DNA of 64,000 bases from UBA6163 sp031411655 (GTDB lineage: Bacteria > Planctomycetota > Planctomycetia > Pirellulales > Pirellulaceae). A program made the translations under genes and the position numbers. The notes under the pieces were generated by a model. That model searched no databases. It was not told the DNA's origin and saw only the letters and a list, made by a program, of their open reading frames with translations. The stretch spans positions 62,001 through 126,000 of the forward strand of contig JANOBM010000247.1 of assembly GCA_031411655.1 (NCBI GenBank). The letters are read 5' to 3'. Each line of letters starts with the position of its first letter. Position 1 is the first letter of the stretch. Shown piece by piece: positions 51,461-59,564 of this stretch.

Positions 51461-53368
51461 TCAATGTATTGTATTTTGAGGATCTTGAGACCCAACAATC
51501 GCGGCGTTTCGATTGACTTCAAGAACGGTTTCAACCACATCAATCAACTGGTCAAGCCGGAATGGCTTGCAAAGTACGCTTTTGGGATGAAGGCCCGCTT
51601 GCCGTGCCTTCACAATCGAGTGTCCGGGGTCGTAACCGTAGCCGGTCATCAGCACCATCGGAACTCGAGGCATAATCTCGCCTAGTCGACACATCAGTTG
51701 ATACCCACTGTAATCAGGAAGCTTGATGTCGCTGATGATTACGTCATAGCTGCCTTCGCCTCCGCTGTTGCGGACCATCATGACCGCTTCTTTCCCTTCG
51801 TGCGCGGTCTCGACGATGCACCCATACTTCTCAAGTAGGCGGTGGGCATCGGTTCGAACGGAGTTGTCTTCGTCGACCACAAGGATTCGCTTGCCGAGCA
51901 ATGCCGCGTGCTGTTCGTTTTGAATGCCTGCCGGAACGGCCTCTAGCGGCGTCATCCGTTGGCCGATCTGCTGGATAGTTTGCTTGATGTCGCGCGCGTT
52001 TTGCAAAATGCGTCGCAAGCGGTCGAGTACCTCAGGCTGATGGCCGATGTACCCTTCCATGACGTTCACCGCGTCATTGAGTATCTCATCAACCGGCAAG
52101 GCGACGGCGCTGTGGATTGCATCGCAGCTCTGCTGCGCCGTGTTCGCTTTTTGGGCGACGAGTAATTCGAGCGTATTGAGTGCGAATGCTACGTCTCGAG
52201 CAAAAATCTCTAGGAACTGTAAGTCACTGTCGCAGAACGCCGCAGGCTCACAGCTCTCGACATTGATCGTGCCGAGAATCTGGTCATGGAGCACCAGCGG
52301 TACCGTCAGCGAACTCTTCGCAGCAGCGACGCCAGGAATGAACAACGGATCGTTGACGACGTCCTGGCAAATGTAACTGACGCCGCTCGCAGCCACATAG
52401 CCAGTGATCCCGTTGCCGCGTGGCTGAGCGTAAAGTTTGCGATCTGACGCTTCTTGATCGATGCCTACGCTGAGAAGTGGAACCAGGTTACCCGTCACCT
52501 GTTCCAGCAAGCGAATCTCGATCACTTCGAAATTCAGCAGATCGCTAAGGTAATGCCGGATGTTCTCTTTGAGAAGTTCGATGCGATCGTCAACCTCCAT
52601 CATGAAGATTTCACGCGGTCGGAGGTCCGCTAACTCACGCCCGGCCTTGTGAATGGCCGCAATCTTTTGCTGTTGTAAGATTTCGTCAGTAATGTCGCTA
52701 ACGGTGACGATGAGATGGCGATCCGACGTAGGCTGCTGTGCGGGCTCATCGGCATTTTCATGAGTGGTTCCCGCGGCATCGTCCAAACCCTCATCGGCGA
52801 ATTCGTAGTTGGAGCCGATAGGAGCAGCATGGACTTGATAAAAACGATTGTCCGCACTGTGAAGAGTGCTGCTGCTTTCAACGCCAGTAGCCATGGCTGT
52901 ATGGAACGGGCAAAAATCGGGGCCCATAATCTCAGGATTGCCGAGCAGTTCATAAAAGGTCGACTCTGCAGGAAGTGTCTTTACTCCTGACCAACGCAAC
53001 AGGCGTCGATTGGCCCAGAGCACTTGATGACGATCGTCCAGCAGTGCAACGCCCTCCGGCATGTCCCGAAGCATTTCGCTGCTTTGAAGCAATCCTGCCC
53101 AGTGTCCCACCTGCGGCAAATACGAGCGGTCAATCCAAACGCCGTCGAACGGAGTTTGGTTGAGCTCACTGGCGGCCTGCAAAACCGAGTCGACAACGAC
53201 TACCTCGGTGCCAGAATCCCTTTCGCCGTTGCTAGCAAGAAATCGATGCGATTGCGAATCAGAATCGGACGACATGAGCCCGATAAGCCCCGATGGCACC
53301 ATGTGGGAAGCGTGTGCGGAATCTTCGGGAACCCCGATGCAGAGTATTCGACGCGACGCGTTCACCGC
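51461..53368 (-). CDS. PAS-GAF-receiver regulatory protein without kinase domain
   Basis: 635 residues from a GTG at 53368, which has GGGGAG seven bases upstream; the longer frame begins at TTG 53383. Order: a receiver-like fold with poor motifs (~10-105, RRILCIGVPED...FDGVWIDRSYLP), a PAS domain (~108-240, MPEGVALLDDRHQVLWANRRLLRWSG), a coiled coil, a GAF domain (~280-420, GNGITGYVAASGVSYICQDVVND), a helical segment that resembles a HisKA without His motif, and a C-terminal receiver (~490-610) with VVDEDNS, SDIKLPDYSGYQL (acceptor Asp) and the Lys of VLCKPFR. There is no ATPase domain. It should receive phosphate from a separate kinase, perhaps one of the two in this window. Confidence 0.85.
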   Translation of the reverse strand, partial: AVNASRRILCIGVPEDSAHASHMVPSGLIGLMSSDSDSQSHRFLASNGERDSGTEVVVVDSVLQAASELNQTPFDGVWIDRSYLPQVGHWAGLLQSSEMLRDMPEGVALLDDRHQVLWANRRLLRWSGVKTLPAESTFYELLGNPEIMGPDFCPFHTAMATGVESSSTLHSADNRFYQVHAAPIGSNYEFADEGLDDAAGTTHENADEPAQQPTSDRHLIVTVSDITDEILQQQKIAAIHKAGRELADLRPREIFMMEVDDRIELLKENIRHYLSDLLNFEVIEIRLLEQVTGNLVPLLSVGIDQEASDRKLYAQPRGNGITGYVAASGVSYICQDVVNDPLFIPGVAAAKSSLTVPLVLHDQILGTINVESCEPAAFCDSDLQFLEIFARDVAFALNTLELLVAQKANTAQQSCDAIHSAVALPVDEILNDAVNVMEGYIGHQPEVLDRLRRILQNARDIKQTIQQIGQRMTPLEAVPAGIQNEQHAALLGKRILVVDEDNSVRTDAHRLLEKYGCIVETAHEGKEAVMMVRNSGGEGSYDVIISDIKLPDYSGYQLMCRLGEIMPRVPMVLMTGYGYDPGHSIVKARQAGLHPKSVLCKPFRLDQLIDVVETVLEVNRNAAIVGSQDPQNTIH

Positions 53369-53887
53369 ATTACTCCCCAACACCCTTTAGACGCACCACT
53401 TCGTCCTTGTCGCGGCAGCGTAACTTCATCTTATACGTAAGCAATTCTTAACCAACAAATGATAGGCGGTCGGCTTGCTGATCGACAATCGCTAATCTTT
53501 GCGGTTTTGACGGAAAAGACGTGTTTTCCCAACCGCAGGGAAGTTTCAATGCAAATCGTTGCCCTCTCCGTGCGATTAACCTCGCCAGGGCCCGTTTTGC
53601 AGGGCGTGTAGCTAAATGTCCCAGGACACCATCTGGAAAAATGCACCCGACTTCCCGGCTCTGCAGTTCCTCACTTTGAGGGGGGATTCGGTTTTCCGCC
53701 TTCTTAGCTATAGAAAAAACCCCATTGCCCCCATTTTGAACGTCTTTGATCCTTGACACGTTGTCTTCGAGGCTTACTCTATGCGTCGGACGGAGTAGTC
53801 GCTCCAGAGTACGCAGCCGTAACAACTTAACCAGTATTTCTTCCTGTGCCTCACTGGCTGTGAGAGGTTTCCCAAGGGTAATTGCAA
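53369..53887. other. Promoter and leader region of the YTV-repeat gene
   Basis: A 519-bp gap between the divergent regulator and YTV genes. The open frame 53448-53825 (minus) has no motif. A sigma70-like site lies at ~53753, about 130 bp before the YTV start, leaving a ~100-nt leader. A ribosome binding site AAGGG sits at 53874-53878. Confidence 0.55.
53753..53780 (+). promoter_or_regulatory. Candidate sigma70-type promoter of the YTV gene
   Basis: A perfect -35 hexamer TTGACA at 53753-53758 is followed after 16 bp by TACTCT at 53775-53780, a weak -10. It points toward the YTV gene start at 53888. The -10 is poor, so the call rests mainly on the -35 and the position. Confidence 0.45.
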
Positions 53888-56263
53888 ATGAGATCTAAAG
53901 TCCTGTCATTTCTGTTCAGCATGATCGCAACGATTGGTTTCGTTGCTAACGCTGACGCCGGTTGCGGAAGCTGCGGCGGTTGTGCTGCTGGCGATGCGTG
54001 CAGCGGCGGTGGAGTAGCTATGGGGTCCGGATGTGGTGACATGGTCGCCGCAGGTGGAGCCGATGGCGCTGGTGTTGGTCAAGGAATGGCCTATGAAACC
54101 CGAACTGTAATGCAGTCGCAGTACGTTACTGAAACTCGAATGGTCCCAACCGTTCAGTACGTGCAGCAGACGCGCCAACGTGTTCGAAACGTTACCAAGT
54201 GTGTTGCTACGGTACAGACTCGCGAGCAAACCTATGTTGTGAACGTTCCACAGACTCAAACTCGTACTGAAAACTATTCGGTTCAAGTTGCGGTTCCCTA
54301 CACCGAAGAAGAGTCGTACACGGTTCAAGTCCCGGTAACCAATCAGGTCGAAGAGCAGTACACCGTTCAAGTTCCCGTCACTGAACAAGTTTCACAAACT
54401 TACACTGTTTGTGCGCCACAGACTTCGCAAGTTGAGCAGACTTACTCGGTAAGCGTACCGGTCACCGAGACGAAGACCCAGACCTACTCGGTCATGGTCC
54501 CTTACACCGAGCAAGTTGAGCAGACCTACAACGTTTCAGTTCCAGTCCAAAAGACTCGCGAAGAATCGTATCAAGTTTGCGTTCCTCACACCGAAGAAGT
54601 GGCTCAGACCGTCACCGTTCAAGTTCCTTATACTGAAAACGTGACCTCAACCTATCAAGTTTCGGTCCCCTACACTGAAAATGTAACCCAGACTTACACC
54701 GTCCAGGTTCCAAAGACGGAGACCAAGACTCAAGCTTACTCGGTTCAGGTTCCTTACACCGAGCAAGTCGAGCAGCCTTACACGGTAAGTGTCCCTTACA
54801 CCGAACAAGTTGCACAGAACTACACGGTTCAAGTTCCTCACACCGAACAAGTTGAGCAAACTTACACGGTTCAGGTTCCTGTTACCGAAACGAAGACTGC
54901 AACCCGTTCGGTCACGAAGTGCGTTCCAGTAACCACCATGAAGACCGTCACCACTGATCAGGGCAGCTACCAGACTCAAATGGTTGAAGTCGCTGGCTCA
55001 GGATCGATGGGTGGATCAGGCAGTGGAAGTGGCGCTGGTTGTGGCGATGGCGGAAACGGTTGCGGCAATGGCGGCAACGGTGGCTGCGGCAATGGTTGCA
55101 ACAGCGGTTGTGGCAATGGTTGCAACAGCGGCTGTGGAAACGGTTGCAACAGCGGTTGTGGAAATGGTTGTGGATCAGCCGGTGCAGATGGTTGCGGTTC
55201 AAACGGTAGTGTTGCAGGCGGCGGTTGCGGTGCAGGCGCTAGCGGTGCATCAAGCGGCCCAACCTACACCTATCGTCAGGTTTATGTTTCGAATCCAGTG
55301 ACCACTGAAGTGCCGGTAACGACCTATCAGCAAGTCACCACTGAAGAGCCATACACCTACACGACCACCTCGTACACGAGTCAAACGATGACTCGAACCG
55401 TACCGGTTACCAAGTACAAGGCCGAAACTCGAACGAATATGGTAAACGTTACCAAGTATCGTACGGAGCAGCGGTCGCGTACGGTCAGCGTTCAGAAGTG
55501 CCGTACCGAAGAGCGTACTCGCGAGTACACCGTCACCAGCTACACCACCGAGACCAAAACTCGCGAAGTGCCTGTGACCCGTACCCGCGTGGAAACTCGC
55601 ACCAAGGAAACCCCAGTCACTCGTTATCGCACTGAGACCCAGACCAAGATGGTTCCAGTGACCAAGAATCGTATGGAAACCCGTACCCGTACGGTTCCTT
55701 ACACCGAGATGACCACGGAAACCCGTAGCCGCATGGTTACCGTTCAGAAGTGCCGAGCAGAAGAGCGAACCCGTGAATACAACGTCACGAGCTATCGCGC
55801 CGAAACTCGTACTCGCACGGTTCCCGTGACGAAGATGGTCAATGAAACCCGCACTCGTATGGTTCCGGTCACTCGCATGACCAGCGAAACACGCACCCGC
55901 ATGGTTCCAAAAACCACCTACTCGACCGAAACGAAGACTCGTACGGTCAACAAGGTTCGTTACGAAACCCAACAGCGTAGTCGAGAAGTTTCTCACACGG
56001 TCAGCGTGCCAGAAACTCGCACTCGCACTTACAACGTGACCGTTTACAACAACGTCACCGAACAAGTTGCAGAAAACTACACAGTTTGCGTTGCTGTTCC
56101 TGGACAGAAGGAAATCACCGTGCAGGTTTGCCGTCAAGTTCCAACGACCGTAACCGTTCCGGTTCACGGTTCGGCTGGTCACATGATGTCGAGCCCAGTG
56201 ATGATGGACTCGGCTGCTCCAGTAATGGAAGCCGGTGCCGGTTGCACAAACTGCGGCAACTAA
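53888..56263 (+). CDS. YTV-repeat, Gly/Cys-rich cell-envelope protein
   Basis: 791 residues from the ATG at 53888, with AAGGG nine bases upstream. A signal peptide (KVLSFLFSMIATIGFVANADA) is followed by a Cys-rich head (GCGSCGGCAAGDACSGG). Residues 116-339 are 16 exact 14-residue repeats of the YTVQVPYTEQVEQ type, acidic and Gln-rich. A Gly/Asn/Cys-rich linker follows (~372-455). Residues 505-714 are 15 more 14-residue repeats, Arg-rich (VPVTRMTSETRTRM). The end is CTNCGN. YTV proteins are known planctomycete envelope proteins with this motif. The strict repeats, opposite charges and cysteines suggest assembly into a cross-linked wall. Monocistronic, own promoter and terminator. Confidence 0.92.
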   Translation: MRSKVLSFLFSMIATIGFVANADAGCGSCGGCAAGDACSGGGVAMGSGCGDMVAAGGADGAGVGQGMAYETRTVMQSQYVTETRMVPTVQYVQQTRQRVRNVTKCVATVQTREQTYVVNVPQTQTRTENYSVQVAVPYTEEESYTVQVPVTNQVEEQYTVQVPVTEQVSQTYTVCAPQTSQVEQTYSVSVPVTETKTQTYSVMVPYTEQVEQTYNVSVPVQKTREESYQVCVPHTEEVAQTVTVQVPYTENVTSTYQVSVPYTENVTQTYTVQVPKTETKTQAYSVQVPYTEQVEQPYTVSVPYTEQVAQNYTVQVPHTEQVEQTYTVQVPVTETKTATRSVTKCVPVTTMKTVTTDQGSYQTQMVEVAGSGSMGGSGSGSGAGCGDGGNGCGNGGNGGCGNGCNSGCGNGCNSGCGNGCNSGCGNGCGSAGADGCGSNGSVAGGGCGAGASGASSGPTYTYRQVYVSNPVTTEVPVTTYQQVTTEEPYTYTTTSYTSQTMTRTVPVTKYKAETRTNMVNVTKYRTEQRSRTVSVQKCRTEERTREYTVTSYTTETKTREVPVTRTRVETRTKETPVTRYRTETQTKMVPVTKNRMETRTRTVPYTEMTTETRSRMVTVQKCRAEERTREYNVTSYRAETRTRTVPVTKMVNETRTRMVPVTRMTSETRTRMVPKTTYSTETKTRTVNKVRYETQQRSREVSHTVSVPETRTRTYNVTVYNNVTEQVAENYTVCVAVPGQKEITVQVCRQVPTTVTVPVHGSAGHMMSSPVMMDSAAPVMEAGAGCTNCGN
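54233..54904 (+). repeat. Sixteen 42-bp units coding the acidic YTV repeats
   Basis: The coding sequence runs as sixteen back-to-back 42-bp units, each 14 codons beginning at a Tyr (Val in one). DNA identity between units varies, so the period is kept by protein function rather than recent duplication alone. Confidence 0.85.
55088..55159 (+). repeat. Three near-identical 24-bp units coding GNGCNSGC
   Basis: Units at 55088, 55112 and 55136 differ by one to three silent changes; a partial fourth follows. They encode the octapeptide GNGCNSGC, placing a Cys every four residues in the linker between the two YTV blocks. High DNA identity suggests recent slippage. Confidence 0.88.
55400..56029 (+). 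repeat. Fifteen 42-bp units coding the Arg-rich repeats
   Basis: Fifteen 14-codon units, each starting mostly with VPVT or VxV and ending in ETRTR-like residues. Two QKCRxEERTRE units stand six units (84 residues) apart, which suggests an older duplication of a block of six units. Confidence 0.82.
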
Positions 56264-56300
56264 GCTGTTCGCCAGACCGTAAGGTCTAGCAAGTTCAATG

Positions 56301-56337
56301 ACCTCGGGGTGTCTCTGTGACATCCCGAGGTTTTTTT
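56301..56337 (+). terminator. Rho-independent terminator of the YTV gene
   Basis: ACCTCGGGGTGTC pairs with GACATCCCGAGGT (one G-T pair) around a short loop, followed at once by seven T. It lies 38 bp after the YTV stop codon. This is a textbook intrinsic terminator. Confidence 0.92.
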
Positions 56338-56428
56338 ATTTACAATCGTCTCCTCGTATGATCGCGTGCCGTGATCGTTTTCCCTGAACAGCACGCCTAC
56401 GGATGTTTCCCGCTAAGGTTGTGACGCT

Positions 56429-57217
56429 ATGAGTCTCGTTGATGTGAAAGTTCACGCGCCGACCGCGACCATTCTCATGAACCGAGGCGCCGACGGTAAT
56501 GCCCTGGACGAAGGCATGGTGGCTGACTTGTGCCAAGCGTTTGACGATTTGCATCAAGAGAAACGAGTTCGAGCCGTTGTTCTCACCGGCGCCGGAAGCG
56601 ATTTTTGTATCGGCATGGACCTTAAAGAGCTTTATGCAAATACCGAAGTCGAAGAACTCGCTGCCATGCCGCTTTGGATAGAGCATTGGGAGCGGCTTGC
56701 CGGGCTCATCGAAAAAATGCTTCGGTTTCCCAAGCCGATTGTTGCTGCGGTTGACGGGAGGGCAGACGGAGCAGGCTTTTCACTCGCTCTTGCCGCCGAC
56801 TTGATGGTTGTCAGCCATTCGGCGTCCTTTTCTATACCGGCAGTGACGAGAGGAATGGTGGGCGGTGTCGTCACGCCACTTTTGGTGTTTCGAGCCGGGG
56901 GATCGCTGGCGTCGAGGCTTTTATTGTTGAGCGAAACGCTGAGTTCGCGGCAGGCGATTCGCTACGCACTGGCGACTAAACGGGTGCCTTGCTCACAGAT
57001 TTGGATTGCAGCGAACGAGCTCGCCTGCCAATGCGCTCGGTGGCCAGCATCACCGATGACTGCCACTAAACGCCTTCTGAATGAGATTGTCGGAGAGGCC
57101 CTGCTTACTCAAATCTCTGTCGGCGCGGCGATGGGCGCGACGGCATGCTCGACCGAAATTGCTGCGATCGGCCTGAAGGCATTTATCCACCGGCGAGATG
57201 CGGTTTGGCCTCATTGA
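56429..57217 (+). CDS. Crotonase-fold protein lacking both catalytic Glu
   Basis: 262 residues. The enoyl-CoA hydratase/isomerase fold is clear: two oxyanion-hole segments FCIGMDLKEL (59-68) and VDGRADGAGFSLALAADL (108-125), and a trimer-type C-terminal helix. In rat enoyl-CoA hydratase the catalytic glutamates sit in GGGCELA and QPEI; the matching positions here are S118 and A138. So hydratase activity is unlikely, and an isomerase, hydrolase, lyase or thioester-binding role must be considered, since crotonases use varied side chains. Start is ATG at 56429. Monocistronic after the YTV terminator, 220 bp before the next gene. Confidence 0.85.
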   Translation: MSLVDVKVHAPTATILMNRGADGNALDEGMVADLCQAFDDLHQEKRVRAVVLTGAGSDFCIGMDLKELYANTEVEELAAMPLWIEHWERLAGLIEKMLRFPKPIVAAVDGRADGAGFSLALAADLMVVSHSASFSIPAVTRGMVGGVVTPLLVFRAGGSLASRLLLLSETLSSRQAIRYALATKRVPCSQIWIAANELACQCARWPASPMTATKRLLNEIVGEALLTQISVGAAMGATACSTEIAAIGLKAFIHRRDAVWPH

Positions 57218-57437
57218 TCTTGCTCGCGGCAGACGTGCCTGGAGCTACCTTGCTGTGGCATCAGTTCATGAGAATCTGGATCGTCTCAAATTCAAAACTG
57301 CGATCACATCTAGGCCCGAACGTTTTTCCCCAGATTAACTTTGCCACTGTTGGCCCTACTGCAATGACATGCAAAGATGGCCTACACTCTTGCTCTTGAG
57401 CCGAGGTGATAACTTTCGATTCCAATGCGAGGGAAGC

Positions 57438-57995
57438 ATGTCGTACGGAAATACTGGCAATTTTGATGCATCGGGCCGGCCCATCGGGCAGAATCCAAAC
57501 AGTCCTTATGGAAACGGGTCCCAGCCAACGCCACCAGCGAAAAGCAAAGCGATTTGGTGGATCCTTGGGATTCTTGGTTTTGTACTGGTTTCTGGCGCTG
57601 TCGTTTGCTGCGGAGGCGGGTATTTAGCGTTCCAGGCTGCGACAGGCGTGGTTGCTAATCAAGTTAAAGACGCCGTTGCGAACGACCCGGCCATTCAAGA
57701 ACATATCGGCACCATCAACAACGCGAGCATGAACCTCTCCGCCACCAGTGCCGCAGGCGGAGCCAATAAGCTTGTTCTTGATGTCCAAGGCGACAAAGGG
57801 AGCGGGCAATTGGAGGTCGTCGTCAACAACCAGACGCAACCACCGACCTTAGAGTCATGTGTATTGGTGTTGCCCACCGGCGATCGACATGAACTAGAGC
57901 TTCAACTGCCGGGCCAGACGATAAATGCTCCGGAGCCCGAATTATCGCCCAACGAAGAACCGGCGACAGAGCAACCAGATCCCACCACAAATTAG
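57438..57995 (+). CDS. Small single-pass membrane protein, Coa1-like
   Basis: 185 residues from the ATG at 57438, with GAGGGA just upstream; the longer frame from 57369 lacks a site. The first ~35 residues are polar (Asn/Gly/Pro), a helix follows (IWWILGILGFVLVSGAVVCCGGGYLAF), and the outer part has VANDPAIQEHIGTINNASM and LDVQGDKGSGQLEVVVNN. That last pair is the pattern of the Coa1 cytochrome-oxidase assembly family and related small membrane proteins. The C-terminal 30 residues are Pro/Glu-rich. The Coa1 link is tentative. Confidence 0.65.
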   Translation: MSYGNTGNFDASGRPIGQNPNSPYGNGSQPTPPAKSKAIWWILGILGFVLVSGAVVCCGGGYLAFQAATGVVANQVKDAVANDPAIQEHIGTINNASMNLSATSAAGGANKLVLDVQGDKGSGQLEVVVNNQTQPPTLESCVLVLPTGDRHELELQLPGQTINAPEPELSPNEEPATEQPDPTTN

Positions 57996-58049
57996 ACTAC
58001 GACACTTCGCTTCATCTTTTTACCCTCTAACTGAATTGCAGACTCAATA

Positions 58050-58481
58050 ATGAAAGTCGCCACATTTGAAACTGATAAGGGAACCATTCGAATCGAGCTA
58101 TTCGATGACAAGACTCCTAAAACGGTTGCCAACTTCGAAAAACTTGTAGGAAAGTCGTTTTACAACGGACTAAAGTTCCATCGTGTTATCCCCAATTTTA
58201 TGATTCAAGGTGGGTGTCCAAGCGGGACTGGTACCGGTGGTCCGGGCTACAAGTTTGCCGATGAGTTTCATCCAGACTTGAAGCATGATTCGCCAGGAGT
58301 TTTATCGATGGCCAACGCGGGTCCAAACACCAACGGCAGTCAGTTCTTCATCACGCATGTGGCGACGCCATGGCTCGATGGTAAGCACAGCGTCTTTGGT
58401 AAAGTGTTGGAAGGCCAAGATGTCGTCGATTCGATCGAAAAAGATGACAAATTGATTTCGGTCACGATTTCCGACGAGTGA
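58050..58481 (+). CDS. Cyclophilin-type peptidyl-prolyl cis-trans isomerase
   Basis: 143 residues, no signal peptide, so cytoplasmic (PpiB-like). It catalyses proline isomerisation during folding. Core motifs: FETDKGTIRIELFDD, FHRVIPNFMIQGG (active-site Arg and Phe), GSQFFITHVATPWLDGKHSVFG, and the conserved MANAGPNTNGSQ. The loop GTGTGGPGYKFADE is the short bacterial type. The protein is compact, ending 10 residues after the last strand. Monocistronic, 54 bp after the Coa1-like gene. Confidence 0.95.
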   Translation: MKVATFETDKGTIRIELFDDKTPKTVANFEKLVGKSFYNGLKFHRVIPNFMIQGGCPSGTGTGGPGYKFADEFHPDLKHDSPGVLSMANAGPNTNGSQFFITHVATPWLDGKHSVFGKVLEGQDVVDSIEKDDKLISVTISDE

Positions 58482-58649
58482 ATCGATCGACTTCGGTGGC
58501 CAAGCGATGCATGTGCAACGGGTGCTTTCCATCGCAGGGAACGATCCGGATGGAAGTTGGGCTCGTGGTAAGCGATAGGGTGTGGTGCAAATACGGATAA
58601 ACCAATTCGTCTGGGCGATGTTGCTCCATCAAGAATTAAAAAGCGATGG

Positions 58650-58670
58650 AGCCCGAAGGGCTACTTTTTT
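58650..58670 (+). terminator. Weak hairpin with T tract
   Basis: AGCCC-GAA-GGGCT followed shortly by six T. An outer AAAAAG/CTTTTT pairing extends it from 58638. It could end transcription of the cyclophilin gene, though it lies ~170 bp past that stop codon. Confidence 0.5.
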
Positions 58671-58698
58671 GATGGTGATCGGTAAGCTGCAAAACGAC

Positions 58699-58723
58699 CG
58701 AAGCCTCGCAGTGCGAGGCTTCG
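58699..58723. repeat. Perfect 12-bp inverted repeat
   Basis: CGAAGCCTCGCA, one base, then its exact inverse complement. No T tract follows on either strand. The role is unknown. Confidence 0.7.
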
Positions 58724-58734
58724 CCAAGCAGAGC

Positions 58735-58764
58735 TAAACCGTGGTAAACCGTGGTAAACCGTGG
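58735..58764. repeat. Three tandem copies of a 10-bp unit
   Basis: TAAACCGTGG is repeated exactly three times at 58735, 58745 and 58755. It lies 11 bp after the inverted repeat and 13 bp before an 18-bp palindrome. Confidence 0.85.
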
Positions 58765-58777
58765 GCAATCGCGTCCG

Positions 58778-58795
58778 CTCCAAGTCGACTTGGAG
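58778..58795. repeat. Perfect 18-bp palindrome
   Basis: CTCCAAGTCGACTTGGAG reads the same on both strands without a spacer. Such sites often bind dimeric regulators, but here it lies far from any gene start. Confidence 0.7.
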
Positions 58796-58990
58796 TCACC
58801 CGCGATGGCTACGCTAAGTCCCGTTTGTCTGCGGTGTCTTCGTCTGGAGGCCAATTCCGATTTTTTCCAGGCAAATAAGTCGCTGCGCGGAAATCTACCG
58901 CTTCGGTCATGCGGCGAGCTTCATCAAACGCTCATCATCGACCGGTGGATTCCGGCGTCGACCGGCTGCGAGTGGAGCGGCGAAGTCGAA

Positions 58991-59020
58991 TAAAAAAACC
59001 GCGTTGGTGGAACGCGGTTT
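58991..59020 (-). terminator. Rho-independent terminator of the DUF3467 gene
   Basis: On the minus strand AAACCGCGTT pairs exactly with AACGCGGTTT around a five-base loop and continues into seven T. It lies ~30 bp past the DUF3467 stop codon and ends the minus-strand transcript. Confidence 0.93.
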
Positions 59021-59049
59021 CTAGCAAACGTGTCGCTCGATATTGCAAC

Positions 59050-59427
59050 TTATGCGTTCTTTTGCTGGCCAAATCCAGGACGAACTCGCTTATTGATATC
59101 GGTCTCAAGAACACCAAATACCGCCTCATGACGGGCTACTGACATTTGCAAGGCAGCCAGCAGTCGCTTGGCCGTGAAAAAATTCACGATGATTCGCTGC
59201 TTGACCTGAATGGGATCCTTGGGGATACCGATCGGTTGTGGATTGAGTCCAAAGTCCACAATCAGTTCTTCTGGCGAACCGGTAACGCGGCAGAAGTTGG
59301 CGTAAGTCGCCAAGGCGCCTTCGTCATTCACTTGGACTTGAACGGGCTGTTGAGCTTGCGCCTCAGCAGCACGTACTTCAGGGTTTCCAGCGGTCATGCT
59401 TGAGTCAGTTGTAGTAGGTTCGGTCAT
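59050..59427 (-). CDS. DUF3467 family protein
   Basis: 125 residues. The DUF3467 core is clear: YANFCRVTGSPEELIVDFGLNPQP and QRIIVNFFTAKRLLAALQMSVARHEAVFG. The first ~40 residues are polar and low-complexity. No signal peptide, so cytoplasmic. The function of the family is unknown; it is spread among bacteria and archaea. It lies 137 bp downstream of the M50-HlyD gene on the same strand and ends at a strong terminator, so it could be the last gene of that transcript. The gap leaves room for its own promoter. Confidence 0.88.
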   Translation of the reverse strand: MTEPTTTDSSMTAGNPEVRAAEAQAQQPVQVQVNDEGALATYANFCRVTGSPEELIVDFGLNPQPIGIPKDPIQVKQRIIVNFFTAKRLLAALQMSVARHEAVFGVLETDINKRVRPGFGQQKNA

Positions 59428-59564
59428 TTTAGGAAAACTCCAGGGGGAAAGGGGGAAAACGGTGATTCATGAAGAGGCAAGTCAATGCCGCTTCTGTAAT
59501 TCATTTACTTTTGGGATGTGGTCGTTACCAAGAAACAGGTGAGTCATAAAAGGGCACTTCCGGG

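Larger units (their letters stand above)
58482..59049. other. Palindrome-rich intergenic region between convergent genes
   Basis: A 568-bp gap between the cyclophilin and DUF3467 genes. No convincing gene is present. It holds several structures that are listed separately: a hairpin with a T run, a 12-bp perfect inverted repeat, a 10-bp direct repeat in three copies, an 18-bp palindrome, and a strong terminator. Confidence 0.6.

Noticed and set aside
55250..56323. 357-residue open frame on the minus strand, inside the YTV gene
   Set aside because: It exists because the 42-bp repeats keep the opposite strand open. Its translation is a low-complexity mirror of the repeats, has no start signal, and the plus strand has signal peptide, ribosome site and terminator.
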